Made by a program: the position numbers and the translations under genes. Shown here one piece after another: positions 25,801-36,635 of a stretch of 64,000 bases of DNA (positions within the stretch are counted from its first letter, which is position 1; each line of letters opens with the position of its first letter). Source of the stretch: Anseranas semipalmata (lineage: Eukaryota; Chordata; Aves; Anseriformes; Anseranatidae); NCBI GenBank assembly GCA_013399115.1, contig VXAA01000855.1, forward strand, positions 236,030 to 300,029, written 5' to 3'. The notes beneath the pieces were generated by a model that was not told the origin of the DNA, ran no database searches, and was given only the letters and a program-made list of their open reading frames with translations.

Positions 25801-28800
25801 AAAAAGCTTATATTCCTGTTCACTCATCCTCAGCGCATAATCTGTAGACACAGTGAATATCAGGACAAACCTGCTCCCCCCAAAGATTAGGGGTAGATGG
25901 CTTCATGCCTTACAAATGGAATCTGACTGTAATATCCTGACCACCTGTCAGCATGGTTTGTTTAGTTCTTTTATCCTAAACAGTTTTAGTTTCTTTTAAA
26001 GAATAAGCTGTTTTTATTTGAAAGCAATCTACGTAGGAAAAGCAGGCACGTATCCACCCTTTCCTGCCCTTCACTGCTAGCCCCCCTCGCCTCATGCACC
26101 CTTTCCCGTTGAAGACGTGCTGGTGCACAGCAGCGTATCGTTGCCAGAAACGCTTCCTCCTGGGCCAGGAAGCGGCGTCACCCCCAGCTCATTATCACAC
26201 AACCTGCATTTACCTGCGGCAGCCAAGCCAGGAGCATTGCTGAAACGCTTTCAGGGTGACAGCTCCACTGAGCAGGAAGTACCTCATTTCCAGTTTATTA
26301 CTTTGTTTACTGTCTACATCGTTCCACCACCAAAAAATTTAAGTGCTTTGTGACATTTCCCTGAGAAGATATAAAATTAAAGTGCCTGTATCACAGTGCA
26401 ATATGGAACACTAAAATACCACTCATCCTTTTTCAAGAGGTATTTTCACTTCTGGATCCACATACTCCGCAGCATATCTTTGCCAAGAAGTTTTCCACAA
26501 AATCTTCCATGGAGTTAATACAGGCTATAAAACTCTGTGGTTTTTTTAAACAAGGACCTTGCCCGACCTCCTAACTTAACAACTAACTCCACAACCCCTA
26601 ACCACGCTGGTTCAGCTCACTTCCTTCAAGCACGTGCTACCCCCCAGTTCTTCCTCAAAAGAGTTTGATGAAGAGCATCCAGATTAACTCTTCAGCTTCG
26701 TTAATTTCTCCTCCAGCTTTCCTTGCAGATACATCCACAACTCCTTCAGGTATGTTTCCAAAATGAGGTTGTAAACAGCCTTCTGTTTAACCAAAGAGTT
26801 AGCTCCTTCCATACCAAATCACCCAAGAGGGTGCAAGTCTCTTAACCCAGATACTACAAACAGACCCAGAGGTGCACCTCTGAGTTTGACTTGCAAAGAA
26901 GGAAGGAGAGGAGAAAAAGCAATCTTCAGACTGATTGCTCCTCTCTTGCAGGCAGAAAGCTATTTCCTTAAATTAAGATAGTCTCAAGGAGGAAATTAAT
27001 GCTTCAGAATGTAAGACAACTGCTTTTTGCTTGATTTGTAAGTGAAAACAGAATAGTCTCTAAACAGACAAAATGTAGAAGAGGAAGAAACAAAGCAAGG
27101 TAATAAAAAAGTAAGAAAAGACTAGAATAAGGTGATAAAAAACAGCCATCATGAAAACACACACAAACAAGCCTGTCTTCCTCCTTTAAGTGATCATTCA
27201 TGCAGGGCTGGGAGCGGCGGGGGGAAGGAAGGAGCAGCAACTCGGAGCTATTTAGGCTATAGTAAGACTTCTGATGTCGTGTGACATTCCCACAGCAAAA
27301 ATATCGCTACACTGCCGATTCATCTAAACCACAAGATTTTTTCCAGTTGTGCACCAAGTGTACTCTAAGAGTACAAAACAAGCCATCCAAGTTTGGCAGT
27401 ATGCTATCACCCTGACATTATGCAATGTTTTCATTAACTCCAATGGTGAAACAGTGTGTTTATACAGTTTATGAACAAAGCTGAACTGGAAGAGTCTGCA
27501 AGCACTCTGCTGTGAATTCTAGTTCTGTCTTCCAAACTCAATAAACTGGTGAAGCGATCTGAAGTCATTAGAACGAAGTTCAATAGAAGCAAGAGCAAAG
27601 CTTTGTACTTGAGAAAGGAAACAGAGGTCCAAACATGTGACATGAAGCAGCTGACCAGGCAGCTGTACTGCAGAAAGTAAATCGTGATGATATCATGGAT
27701 CAAAGCTAGGTAAGCTGATACGTTGTTACTGCAGAAAGAGAAAAAAACAAAATTTGAACGTCACTCCAAAAGCACTGTAAGAAAGAGAAAGTTCCTTCTT
27801 TTCACTGGCACTGGTGAAGCCTCAGCTGAAGCAACGCGACCGCTGTATTTTAAAATGCTTCACGACTTCACTTTAAGAATGCCAGCATAGAAAAGGTAAA
27901 GCCAAGCAGCCACCAGTATTTTAGTTACTGCATTGTCTAGACCCAGTATAGAGGTATGTACGTGAACGTGCCTGGAGCAGCCACTGCCCTTCCACGCTGA
28001 CACCCCACCTGATGGATGGGTCATGGGACATGCCCTGCACATGCCCTCTGACTCTGCACGTCAAAGGAAGAAATCCGCATTCCTACTTGCGCTTTCAAAG
28101 CTATCACCTCTCTTCCTGCCTCACAAAACTGCTCCACGGGTTTGCCTTACAGCACCTCACACACCATTTCCTCCACGCTGCTCTCAGGTATCAGGTTTAT
28201 ATCCGTAATTTTCAAACTTTCCTTATTATAAAGAGAGGTAACTTTACCTTTGGGCCAGATTTCTTTACTTAACAAAATTTTCCCTTTTTAATTTTTGCTC
28301 GTGCCTCTCACCTCCTTAAGTGGAAATATTCTATAACGTTTTCCCCCTGTTAAAGATGTGGTTGCAAAATTAGGTTTCCCCTTTCCTCCCCTGTACCACC
28401 CATCTCTACTGGTGATAATGAGAACCTTACAGGTAGTAATAAAAGCTAAACAATATCTTCTCCCAACACGTCTGGGCATTACAATCTTATTAAGTATAGT
28501 TTTAGGTGTAATTCTAATTATGAGAACCATGCATCTCAGCTCCAAGTGAATTCTCATATAATTACTTGTGCAAATGAAAAAAAAAATCAATTTCAAGTCT
28601 TCCCAGGTCTGTTTCTGTTTCCCTTGCTGTGTGGATCCGCAGTCTTCTCAGGGTCCTGAAGGCCTGTAGGAAAGCGAAGACTGGCAAGCCGAGTGGTCTG
28701 CGTCCCCCCTGCCCTTTGCTATTAATTTGCCACGACTGGAAGCAGGTGACTGCACACTTGACTGCTTGTATCCTGTAGTGCAGCTGCTATGCAGAAAGCA

Positions 28801-30685
28801 GCACGTGTAAACATTCGCATGATTCGTGCCTCTGCAGGCCGCATGTGGCATTTAGGCAGCACTTTCACAACCCCCTTTGTGCGTGGTATTACTCTATTAC
28901 ATTAGCACACAGTTAAGCTGGAGGCATTTACTAAAATGGCTGGAGATACTCTCCAACGTTTGCCAAGATCAATGATTTATTTTAAGACTTTTGTTAGTTA
29001 TCTTAAAAGAATTAAGACATTACTTCTGATACATTTCACCCTCTTTGCAATAGACGTTTTATAATGGATAGGACTCTCAATTAACTGTTAGCTTCCAAGG
29101 GGGAAAAAAAAGGCAAAAACTAGCAACTTGCTTTCTTTATAATTTTGGTTCCTTCCACACCAGATTGATTTAAAAATGCATCTGATAACTTATCATACAG
29201 CAGCTAAAAATGTTTCCATTGTTCTAATATTTTCTGCCTAAAAATCAAAGAACAGAATAGACAAAGGTCATACAGAGGTTTTGGATTGCTACAGTAGAGT
29301 ATTGTAAAGCTGCAGACATTGACTTGGGTTTTATCTGATTTTGAAATTTTCTTCCATCCTGACAGTAGATAGTTTTCAAACTTCAGTGTCTAATATTAAA
29401 ACCTAAAGAGATTCTAAAAACAACCTGCTTTGCTGCAGTTAATCACATGAAGTTTTAAGCAATTAAGAAACAAGAAAAGCAAAGAGGAAAGCCCATTTCA
29501 ACCCCCTAGTATTTAAATCACATTAATTTATGTATACATTTACAAATCTATTCTGTACTATATATGTGCTATTGTCACAGCATATAATCATTACAGCATA
29601 TACATACATAAAGTCCACCTAAGAGTGGTCAATTGTGCAGTGTCTCTATTAGCAAACATATCATTAACAAACCTAATTAAGATGAGTATATCATGTAAGT
29701 GTTAGTATTTAAGAGATGGATATCTAATCTATACTAAAGTGTTTCTCAAAACACCAAAGTGATTATAACACAAAATGAATGCGTTTTTAAAACTGAAAGC
29801 GACCAGGTAGACAACAGAATCATCAAAACTTTAAGAAACCCAAATATCTATGCAAGGATTTATATTGATTAACGCTCACAATTATACAATAGGCAATTAA
29901 AAGATTTGCTTTTTTGTAAACTAATCTTTAACTAACAGGAATCAATAACCACTGCTCATGTGGTTCAAAATAGAAGTCATGACATATTTTCAACTCTAGG
30001 GGCATCAGCAGCTGTTGCTACACCGCAAAAGAGCTGAAGCGTTATAAACATATACGTAGACAGCCGACTTTATTTTTCTGCAAAACCAGATGTCAGTAAG
30101 CAAGATCAATAACCAAATGACCATGAAAAAGCAGTATTTTAGCACGCTTGTTCTGATGCATCTCCTTCATAACCGGAACAAAAAACACCGACAGGTTAAA
30201 AACAAACAGACAAACCAGATGTAAGTTACGGTTATTTTCAGGGTGTTTTTCAGCGACACTTTGACGTTTTTGTCCATGTGTTGACACTGCCTATAGATGC
30301 CCGATTTGCCTTTGACCGACTCTCGCTTCAGCACTGCAGCTCTGTGCCACCAGGCTGGCTATATTTGACACACAAATTGCACCACTTCCAGAGAAAAGGG
30401 AGTTTGCTCCGGTATTTGTCTCGTTTTCATCAAACCAAGGCAGGGGAAGAAAAACCGAAGGACGGGCAGGACAGTGTTGTTAATTATCTTCAGATCATAC
30501 TTTCGCAATATCACACTCTCATTAGCATTTCCTGAGTTGAACCCGAGCGCCTGTATTCTCTCCCATCCCCCAGAACGACACGGGAGGGGATAAGGAAATT
30601 GAGCAACGACACAGAAACAAAATAGCAAGCTACTGCTAATTCTACAAACAAATGCCCCAAATCGGATGTTAACAAATCGTTTTAC
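19831..30685 (-). other. ATOSA: ATOSA intron 1, 5' part
   Basis: About 10.8 kb of AT-rich intron between the internal CpG island and the ATOSA start exon. It begins at the donor GTAAAA (30,685-30,680). It holds A or T runs (21,197, 22,477 and 25,787 areas) but no recognisable exon, RNA gene or mobile element. Short ORFs overlap on both strands and match nothing I know. Confidence 0.65.
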
Positions 30686-30701
30686 CTCGTTCCGGCTTCA
30701 T
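30686..30701 (-). CDS. ATOSA: ATOSA first coding segment (start codon, 5 codons plus 1 base)
   Basis: The minus strand reads ATG AAG CCG GAA CGA G followed by GTAAAA, a good splice donor. The bases encode MKPER, and the trailing G completes an Asp codon with the AT that opens the exon at 531-715. The joined start, MKPERD then TLDEYF, agrees with the human protein start as I recall it (MKPDRD). The ATG has A at position -3, a favourable initiation context. The segment is far too short to be found as an ORF. It sits at the edge of a CpG island, about 260 bases below a TATA box, which supports it as the genuine 5' end of the gene. The intron it opens is about 30 kb long. Confidence 0.88.
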
Positions 30702-30962
30702 TTTCTCTGTTTCTTCAGAGGTCTGAGACAAGCTTGAATGGTTTGTTGGCTGTCCCGGCGAAGACTCGCCGGCTGCCTCCAGCCAGCGATATTTTTTGTG
30801 TAAAAACAATAAAGCGCGGCCGGGCGCGCCCCCGGGGCTGCCGAGACGCCGCCGCTAGCAGCTGGGCCCCCCGGCTCGCATCGCGGCGGCCGGGCGGGCG
30901 GGCAGAGCGGAGCTGAGCAGCGCTGAGCCCGCCTCCCGCAACTTGCCAGAGTGTCCTTCCCT
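30702..30962 (-). other. ATOSA: ATOSA exon 1, 5' untranslated region (predicted)
   Basis: Sequence between the predicted transcription start (a CA at 30,963-30,962, 29 bases below the TATA box) and the ATG at 30,701. The upstream half is GC- and CpG-rich and the part next to the ATG is AT-richer. No splice pair is needed inside it. The exact start is inferred, not observed. Confidence 0.55.
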
Positions 30963-30983
30963 GACACAGCGCCGGAGCGGGGC

Positions 30984-30991
30984 TATTTATA
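30984..30991 (-). promoter_or_regulatory. ATOSA: TATA box of the ATOSA promoter
   Basis: The minus strand reads TATAAATA followed by GCCCCGCTCC, within a CpG island. A CA dinucleotide 29 bases downstream could serve as initiator. The opposite strand reads TATTTATA at the same place, so the element could also work in the other direction. Confidence 0.6.
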
Positions 30992-31056
30992 ACCTGCCGG
31001 GAGAAATCCCACAACAACAAACCCCAGCTCACCCCCGGCCCTACGCGCCTCTGAGT

Positions 31057-31754
31057 NNNNNNNNNNNNNNNNNNNNNNNNNNNNNNNNNNNNNNNNNNNN
31101 NNNNNNNNNNNNNNNNNNNNNNNNNNNNNNNNNNNNNNNNNNNNNNNNNNNNNNNNNNNNNNNNNNNNNNNNNNNNNNNNNNNNNNNNNNNNNNNNNNNN
31201 NNNNNNNNNNNNNNNNNNNNNNNNNNNNNNNNNNNNNNNNNNNNNNNNNNNNNNNNNNNNNNNNNNNNNNNNNNNNNNNNNNNNNNNNNNNNNNNNNNNN
31301 NNNNNNNNNNNNNNNNNNNNNNNNNNNNNNNNNNNNNNNNNNNNNNNNNNNNNNNNNNNNNNNNNNNNNNNNNNNNNNNNNNNNNNNNNNNNNNNNNNNN
31401 NNNNNNNNNNNNNNNNNNNNNNNNNNNNNNNNNNNNNNNNNNNNNNNNNNNNNNNNNNNNNNNNNNNNNNNNNNNNNNNNNNNNNNNNNNNNNNNNNNNN
31501 NNNNNNNNNNNNNNNNNNNNNNNNNNNNNNNNNNNNNNNNNNNNNNNNNNNNNNNNNNNNNNNNNNNNNNNNNNNNNNNNNNNNNNNNNNNNNNNNNNNN
31601 NNNNNNNNNNNNNNNNNNNNNNNNNNNNNNNNNNNNNNNNNNNNNNNNNNNNNNNNNNNNNNNNNNNNNNNNNNNNNNNNNNNNNNNNNNNNNNNNNNNN
31701 NNNNNNNNNNNNNNNNNNNNNNNNNNNNNNNNNNNNNNNNNNNNNNNNNNNNNN
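31057..31754. other. Assembly gap (698 N)
   Basis: A continuous run of N directly upstream of the ATOSA promoter. Several ORFs of more than 350 residues cross it only because N contains no stop codon. Confidence 0.99.
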
Positions 31755-32887
31755 CCCCTCGCGCCGCGGCCGTGGGGTTGCGGGGCCTTCCTCGCCGCCT
31801 CGGCGCTCCCACGGAGGCCCTTCGCCCCGCCGCCGCCGGCCGCTTGCCGGGTGTCCCTCTCTTCGGCCCGGTGAGGGCCGTGCCTTCGCTCTGGCTCTGT
31901 GTATTTCGACACAAGCGCGTGTCCGCCGCTGTAGGGACACATATATACCTGTACATAGGCGTCGGCTGAGCGGCGACTCAAAGAGGCGTGAAGTGCCCCA
32001 TCGCTGGGCGCTGTGCCCCCGCCCGCGCTGCCCTGACAGGAGCTGCGAAGGAGGGGAGGCCTTGTTTGTGTCCTCGGCCCGGGAGAGGCTGCCGCCCTGG
32101 TGTCCTCCGCTCTCACGCCCCTTAACTGCCACACTCTAACTGCTTGGCGCTCACTTTACACCGATAACTGTGCTGTGCCGGAAAACAATGGAGTCAGCTG
32201 TGCTGCGGTTACACAGCCACATTAATCCAGCAGAAATTCAAGTTTCCCCCAAAGGGACAGGCCTGCTCCATCCTTCGTTTCAAGGTCTATGAGACTGCAT
32301 GGCAAAGCAGGTCAGGAACCTGATGTGCTGAAAGCAAACCTCCCTGTGGCTGTCAGCATTTTCCGCTCTCTGAGCCAGCTCAGGCAGGAGCTACAGGCAG
32401 ATTGCTAGTGCCAGCACAGACGCTTTAGGACAGGGTCTGTTCAGGTGTGCCAGGATCCCTGCAGATGTATATACCTAGGATTGGCATAACTACCCCGTCT
32501 CACAGATAGATGATCAGCCGCTGACATTGCAAAGCATGTAAAATTTCAGAACGACTCAATTCTACACTATTTGGCTTATGTAAGCTGTGACCATTTCCCC
32601 CTCTCATTTATCAGATGTACATCATTACACTGGGCAGGTGCTTCAGAGAATAAACTGTCCAGTAAACATCTCTCTTTTCAGTCATACCCCAAAATACATA
32701 GGCCAGTAGGAGTATCACATGCAGTGCTTAGATATTACACTCATAAGTACACGAGTGTCACTTCTGTTGCTGTGTGACTGCTGCAGACGTGTTTGGCAAT
32801 TACAGACCTCAGCTCTCTGCCGGATGCAACATAATTGCAAATGTGGCAATCCAGAATTATAAAAGGAGGAATTTGACTGAGCAATAA

Positions 32888-32903
32888 GTGTGTGTGTGTG
32901 TGT
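32888..32903. repeat. (GT)n microsatellite
   Basis: Eight GT units followed by a GT-rich tail. Confidence 0.9.
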
Positions 32904-33582
32904 ATGTCTATGTGAAGTTCAGCATGACTACACAGAGCATGATTCAGCCACCTGTCAGATCCTCCTACTGGTGATAGTCACCCAAATGAAAAGTCACATC
33001 CTTTACGCCACTAATTGTTGCTCTAAAATATTGCATATTAGCTTGTAGCTTGTTCTAATATTGGTTTTACAATCAAAATTGAATCTGTCTTTCTACTGTT
33101 TAAATACAACTGTAGCTATTTAACTGTTATGCGTCACATAGTTTTTAGTTTTTAATCATTTTTAAAGTCTTAATCTCTCTTTGGCATTTTTTTTTTAACA
33201 ACTCACCAGGCACAGATAAACCCAGCTTCTGAGAAAATACTTTATCAAAGCACTTTTCCCACAATGTTTTCTTAACTAATGAGCCAAACAGTAAGTGCAC
33301 AGTTTCCAGTTTCTTCACAATTCAGGCCAATGAGAAATGTAGGTGCCAGCCTGAAAACCACTTATCATAGAAAAAGGAGAACATTTAAGGTCTATGATGA
33401 GAGTAAGCCAGGTCCTAGTGCCCATGACTGTGTATGAGATTTCAGGGTCAGCTTCTCCTGTTGACCCAGACCATTTCTGGACCCAGCAAGCAAAGGGTTT
33501 ATTTGAGATATATGCTTCAAGTCCTGCTTTACTTCAGGCAAAGGGCTCTTTCCCTTTTGACCAAACAGACATATAACAGATC

Positions 33583-33611
33583 TAAAATAATAAATAAATA
33601 AATAAATAAAA
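33583..33611. repeat. (TAAA)n microsatellite
   Basis: AATAAATAAATAAA-type repeat with one irregular unit at its left end. It lies within a 185-residue minus-strand ORF, which argues against that ORF being a gene. Confidence 0.9.
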
Positions 33612-34692
33612 ACAGAAAATTGAGACTGATTAGATCTAATTACATAATATCTCATGAATAATACTAAAAGCAAATTAACGATGAACATCCCAAACAAAGA
33701 TGTGGACTCAGTTTGTCTACAGTGGCTAAAAATGGCCTTGAACTCGCTTGAACTCATAACTTTCCTCCCAGTCAGCGACCAAATGATGAGCACTGCATGA
33801 ATATGCAGTGAAAATATGACATAAGGGGATTCAGCCATGAGAATTCGCTTACGCATACTTGAAAATTCTTTGAGAACAATGACAGCACTGAAACGTGTTT
33901 CTGACCGTAGAAGCCAAACATAAAGCATCTGAAAAACACGTGGATGCATTACACATCACATAAAAGCAGGATTAGCTTAGAAATACAAACAGATCTTTAA
34001 CTGCCAAGCCTACCAACATACACTTCTGTGAGCACAAGCACGAGCCAAACTTGGTTTCTTATCAGTTTATGTCTCACAGCTGATTAGCTTTGGTGTCTAC
34101 GCAGGTGAGAGCTTATGCTGCAGTGCCTGTGCAGTCGCAGCAGCTCTCACACATATAGTCTCTGGTGCTTAAAAGTGGGAGTTTCTGTGGGAGCCTTGTT
34201 CTCTGCAGAAACATTAACAAGGCCATTGGATTTTTTAAAATCACTACTTGGGGCAGTGTGACACACTGGTGTCACTTAAGCCTTGTTCCCATAGACATAG
34301 AAAGAAGCCTTGCTTATTACAGAAAGTTTTCAAAAAAACAGTTTCTTCAAGATAAAAGTACAGCTGTGCTTTCTTTCAGAACTTCAGCACTTTGCGCTTT
34401 TGGTAACTGTCCCTGCAACCTGGAACAAAGCGTATTTTTGGTTATACCCCTAAGCATCTTTTTAGCATTAATCGTCGCAGAAGTGATGCCTGATGCAGCA
34501 GATCAAGATTCCTGCAATTCCTGCAGATAATTGCTGCCTGTTAAGTGGCACAGCACAACTGCTTTTGACATGGTTGCCTCTGTGTTAAAAAATCACCACA
34601 CCTGGGAGAATATTGAAGCCAAAGGATGAAGTTAGACAATCTGAAATAGACTAGGAGATACAGTCTGCAGTGAAACAAACTTGAAATGTGCT

Positions 34693-34718
34693 AAAAAAAA
34701 AAAAAAAAAAAAAAAAAA
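34693..34718. repeat. 26-base A run
   Basis: Pure poly-A. I see no AATAAA in the 30 bases before it and no recognisable gene body, so there is no support for a processed retrocopy. Confidence 0.9.
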
Positions 34719-36614
34719 TATGAAAAATCAACTGTAATTTAATTGTTACCAGTAGTAACCACTTTGGAAAGAGCATTAAAATAGAAATGAGTTATGTGCT
34801 TGTAGGAATTTATTAATCTGTAGGAATAGAAGAGCCAACTGTTACTGAGAAAATTGTAAACCCATATAATTAAAATGCCATATGTTCTGAATATTTAGTT
34901 TTAGGGGTTATAATCATTTTGGGGTTGGTTTTTAATTAATCAATATATACACATAAGTGAGTCTAGTTGAATAGAAGAGCATTCTTTCTCATAATTATTT
35001 CTCAAAATACCTATAACCACAATAAAAAGCTTGAGAAAAATGTCTTCCCTATGTCTGCCTTCCTTTGTGTTATGACTATTGGCTTCAGCCTCCAGTACTT
35101 TTGAGTGTACATTTTAGCCCCATTCATCTTTATTTAACAGCTAGATTTAAGTACGTTAGTAGCATCAACCTAAAGAGATCAAAAAATGAATTAAAATTAC
35201 CCAAACTGCATTTCCCATCCTCACGGTTTCCAGGTAGCATGGCTCATTATGCTGTGCAGAGATACTGCAGTGGCATTAAGTCAGTGCATCCAGAGTTCCT
35301 CCACTGGATTCCTGTCCCCCTGACCTGAGAGGCAGGAAGATCTTGCTGGTGGGAGCCGCGGAGGTGGTTTTGTTCAGTGCTTATCTCCAGCCTGTGCACA
35401 AGTTCCTCCACTACTGTTCTCACCAGCATAATTTTGAACAGCCCTTAGGCCTCTCCCAGTTACATTTGGGGCTTGTCTCAGGATCAAAGAGAAGAAAATA
35501 AATTCCTCTAATCTTTTCATTTTGAATCCCCAAACAGCCTGTTGTATCACAGTCTGGCAAGATGGGCTATATTCGTGTAATACAGAGTACTACATGATGA
35601 GAACTCTGTGTACTGGATATGTACTGACACAGTTATACATAAGGATAGGAAATGAAAACCTTCAGCCCAGGATGTCCAGCATCAGCCTGTAATATTTGGT
35701 CATTTAAATAAGAACAGCCTGATTTTCAAAGGAAAAATAATCTCCAGCTCCCACTGCCTTTAGCAGAATCCATAGCATTTTTAAAAACCTGCCCACCTCT
35801 ACTCAAATTCCTAATTATGGAATTAGGCAACTAATTATAGATACATTTTGAAAATGTTGGCCTATGGGCTTGATTCTCTGCTTGTTACATCAGCTCTCCG
35901 TGGTATAAATGCTTCAGTCAAGTCCATGGAGTTACTTCCACAGGAAACCTGCCCCGTGACTGGAAAATCAGGATCCATGGCAGGGTAGGAACAGGAGTAT
36001 TTTAGTTGTCTTTCTTAGAAACACAGATCACTGGCCTGGTGCTAAATATTTTGAAGAACGTAAACAAACACAAGTGTAAATCAGTAGGCGTTCTGCTGTT
36101 AGACCCTGGCATTTGCTAACATACAGGGATTTATATTTTCATATAGTTACTACCCAAAACCTCCACTGCTTATTTTCACTACTCTTTCGCCCTTTTAAAG
36201 TAAAAATATATAGCTATTATCACATTCTTGTCTCTTAAATTAACTTCTTGAAATTATTAAAATGGCATCTGATATTTTTCCCCCCACGTACTCTTAAATT
36301 CCTTTATTTTCCAAGCAGTACTTTCTCACTGGAGAAACAGCCACCACTAAGTTAGGAGGGAACTATGAGAACGACGGAGCAATAATTGCACCCCTCTCAA
36401 AAGGAAAGCTTGTACTCCTTGCCAGAAATCATTTCCTGGACTCAACACTTTGCTGCTAGACCTTGCTCACATACAGCAGATTCCTTTAGCTGGAAGCAAT
36501 CAGGTCCCTGTCCTGTGCTGCTCCTCCAGTTCCCTGAATCCATGGGATGCCATGTGCCTTCTCCGCTTTTCTGGCAGCAGTGGCAGGTGCTCAGCACTGC
36601 TCAGGATGGGATCT

Positions 36615-36635
36615 CTGCTGCTGCTGCTGCTGCTG
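36615..36635. repeat. (CTG)7 trinucleotide repeat
   Basis: Seven perfect CTG units in intergenic DNA. Confidence 0.9.

Larger units (their letters stand above)
30750..32140. promoter_or_regulatory. ATOSA: CpG island at the ATOSA 5' end
   Basis: Dense CpG and GC-rich sequence on both sides of a 698-base gap. It covers the predicted ATOSA start and extends over 1 kb upstream, so much of the core promoter region is unsequenced. A divergent non-coding transcript toward higher coordinates is possible, but nothing in the visible part proves one. Confidence 0.8.

Noticed and set aside
28288..28596. Overlapping hydrophobic ORFs on both strands, considered as a retroelement remnant
   Set aside because: No polymerase, protease, envelope or LTR hallmark could be recognised.
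30715..32139. ORFs of 360-413 residues across the second N gap
   Set aside because: They are gap artefacts in a GC-rich promoter region, and the translated ends show no domain.
33392..33949. 185-residue minus-strand ORF
   Set aside because: No recognised family, a microsatellite inside it, and no promoter or splice context.
34693..34718. A run considered as the tail of a processed retrocopy
   Set aside because: No poly(A) signal just upstream, no gene body and no visible target-site duplication.
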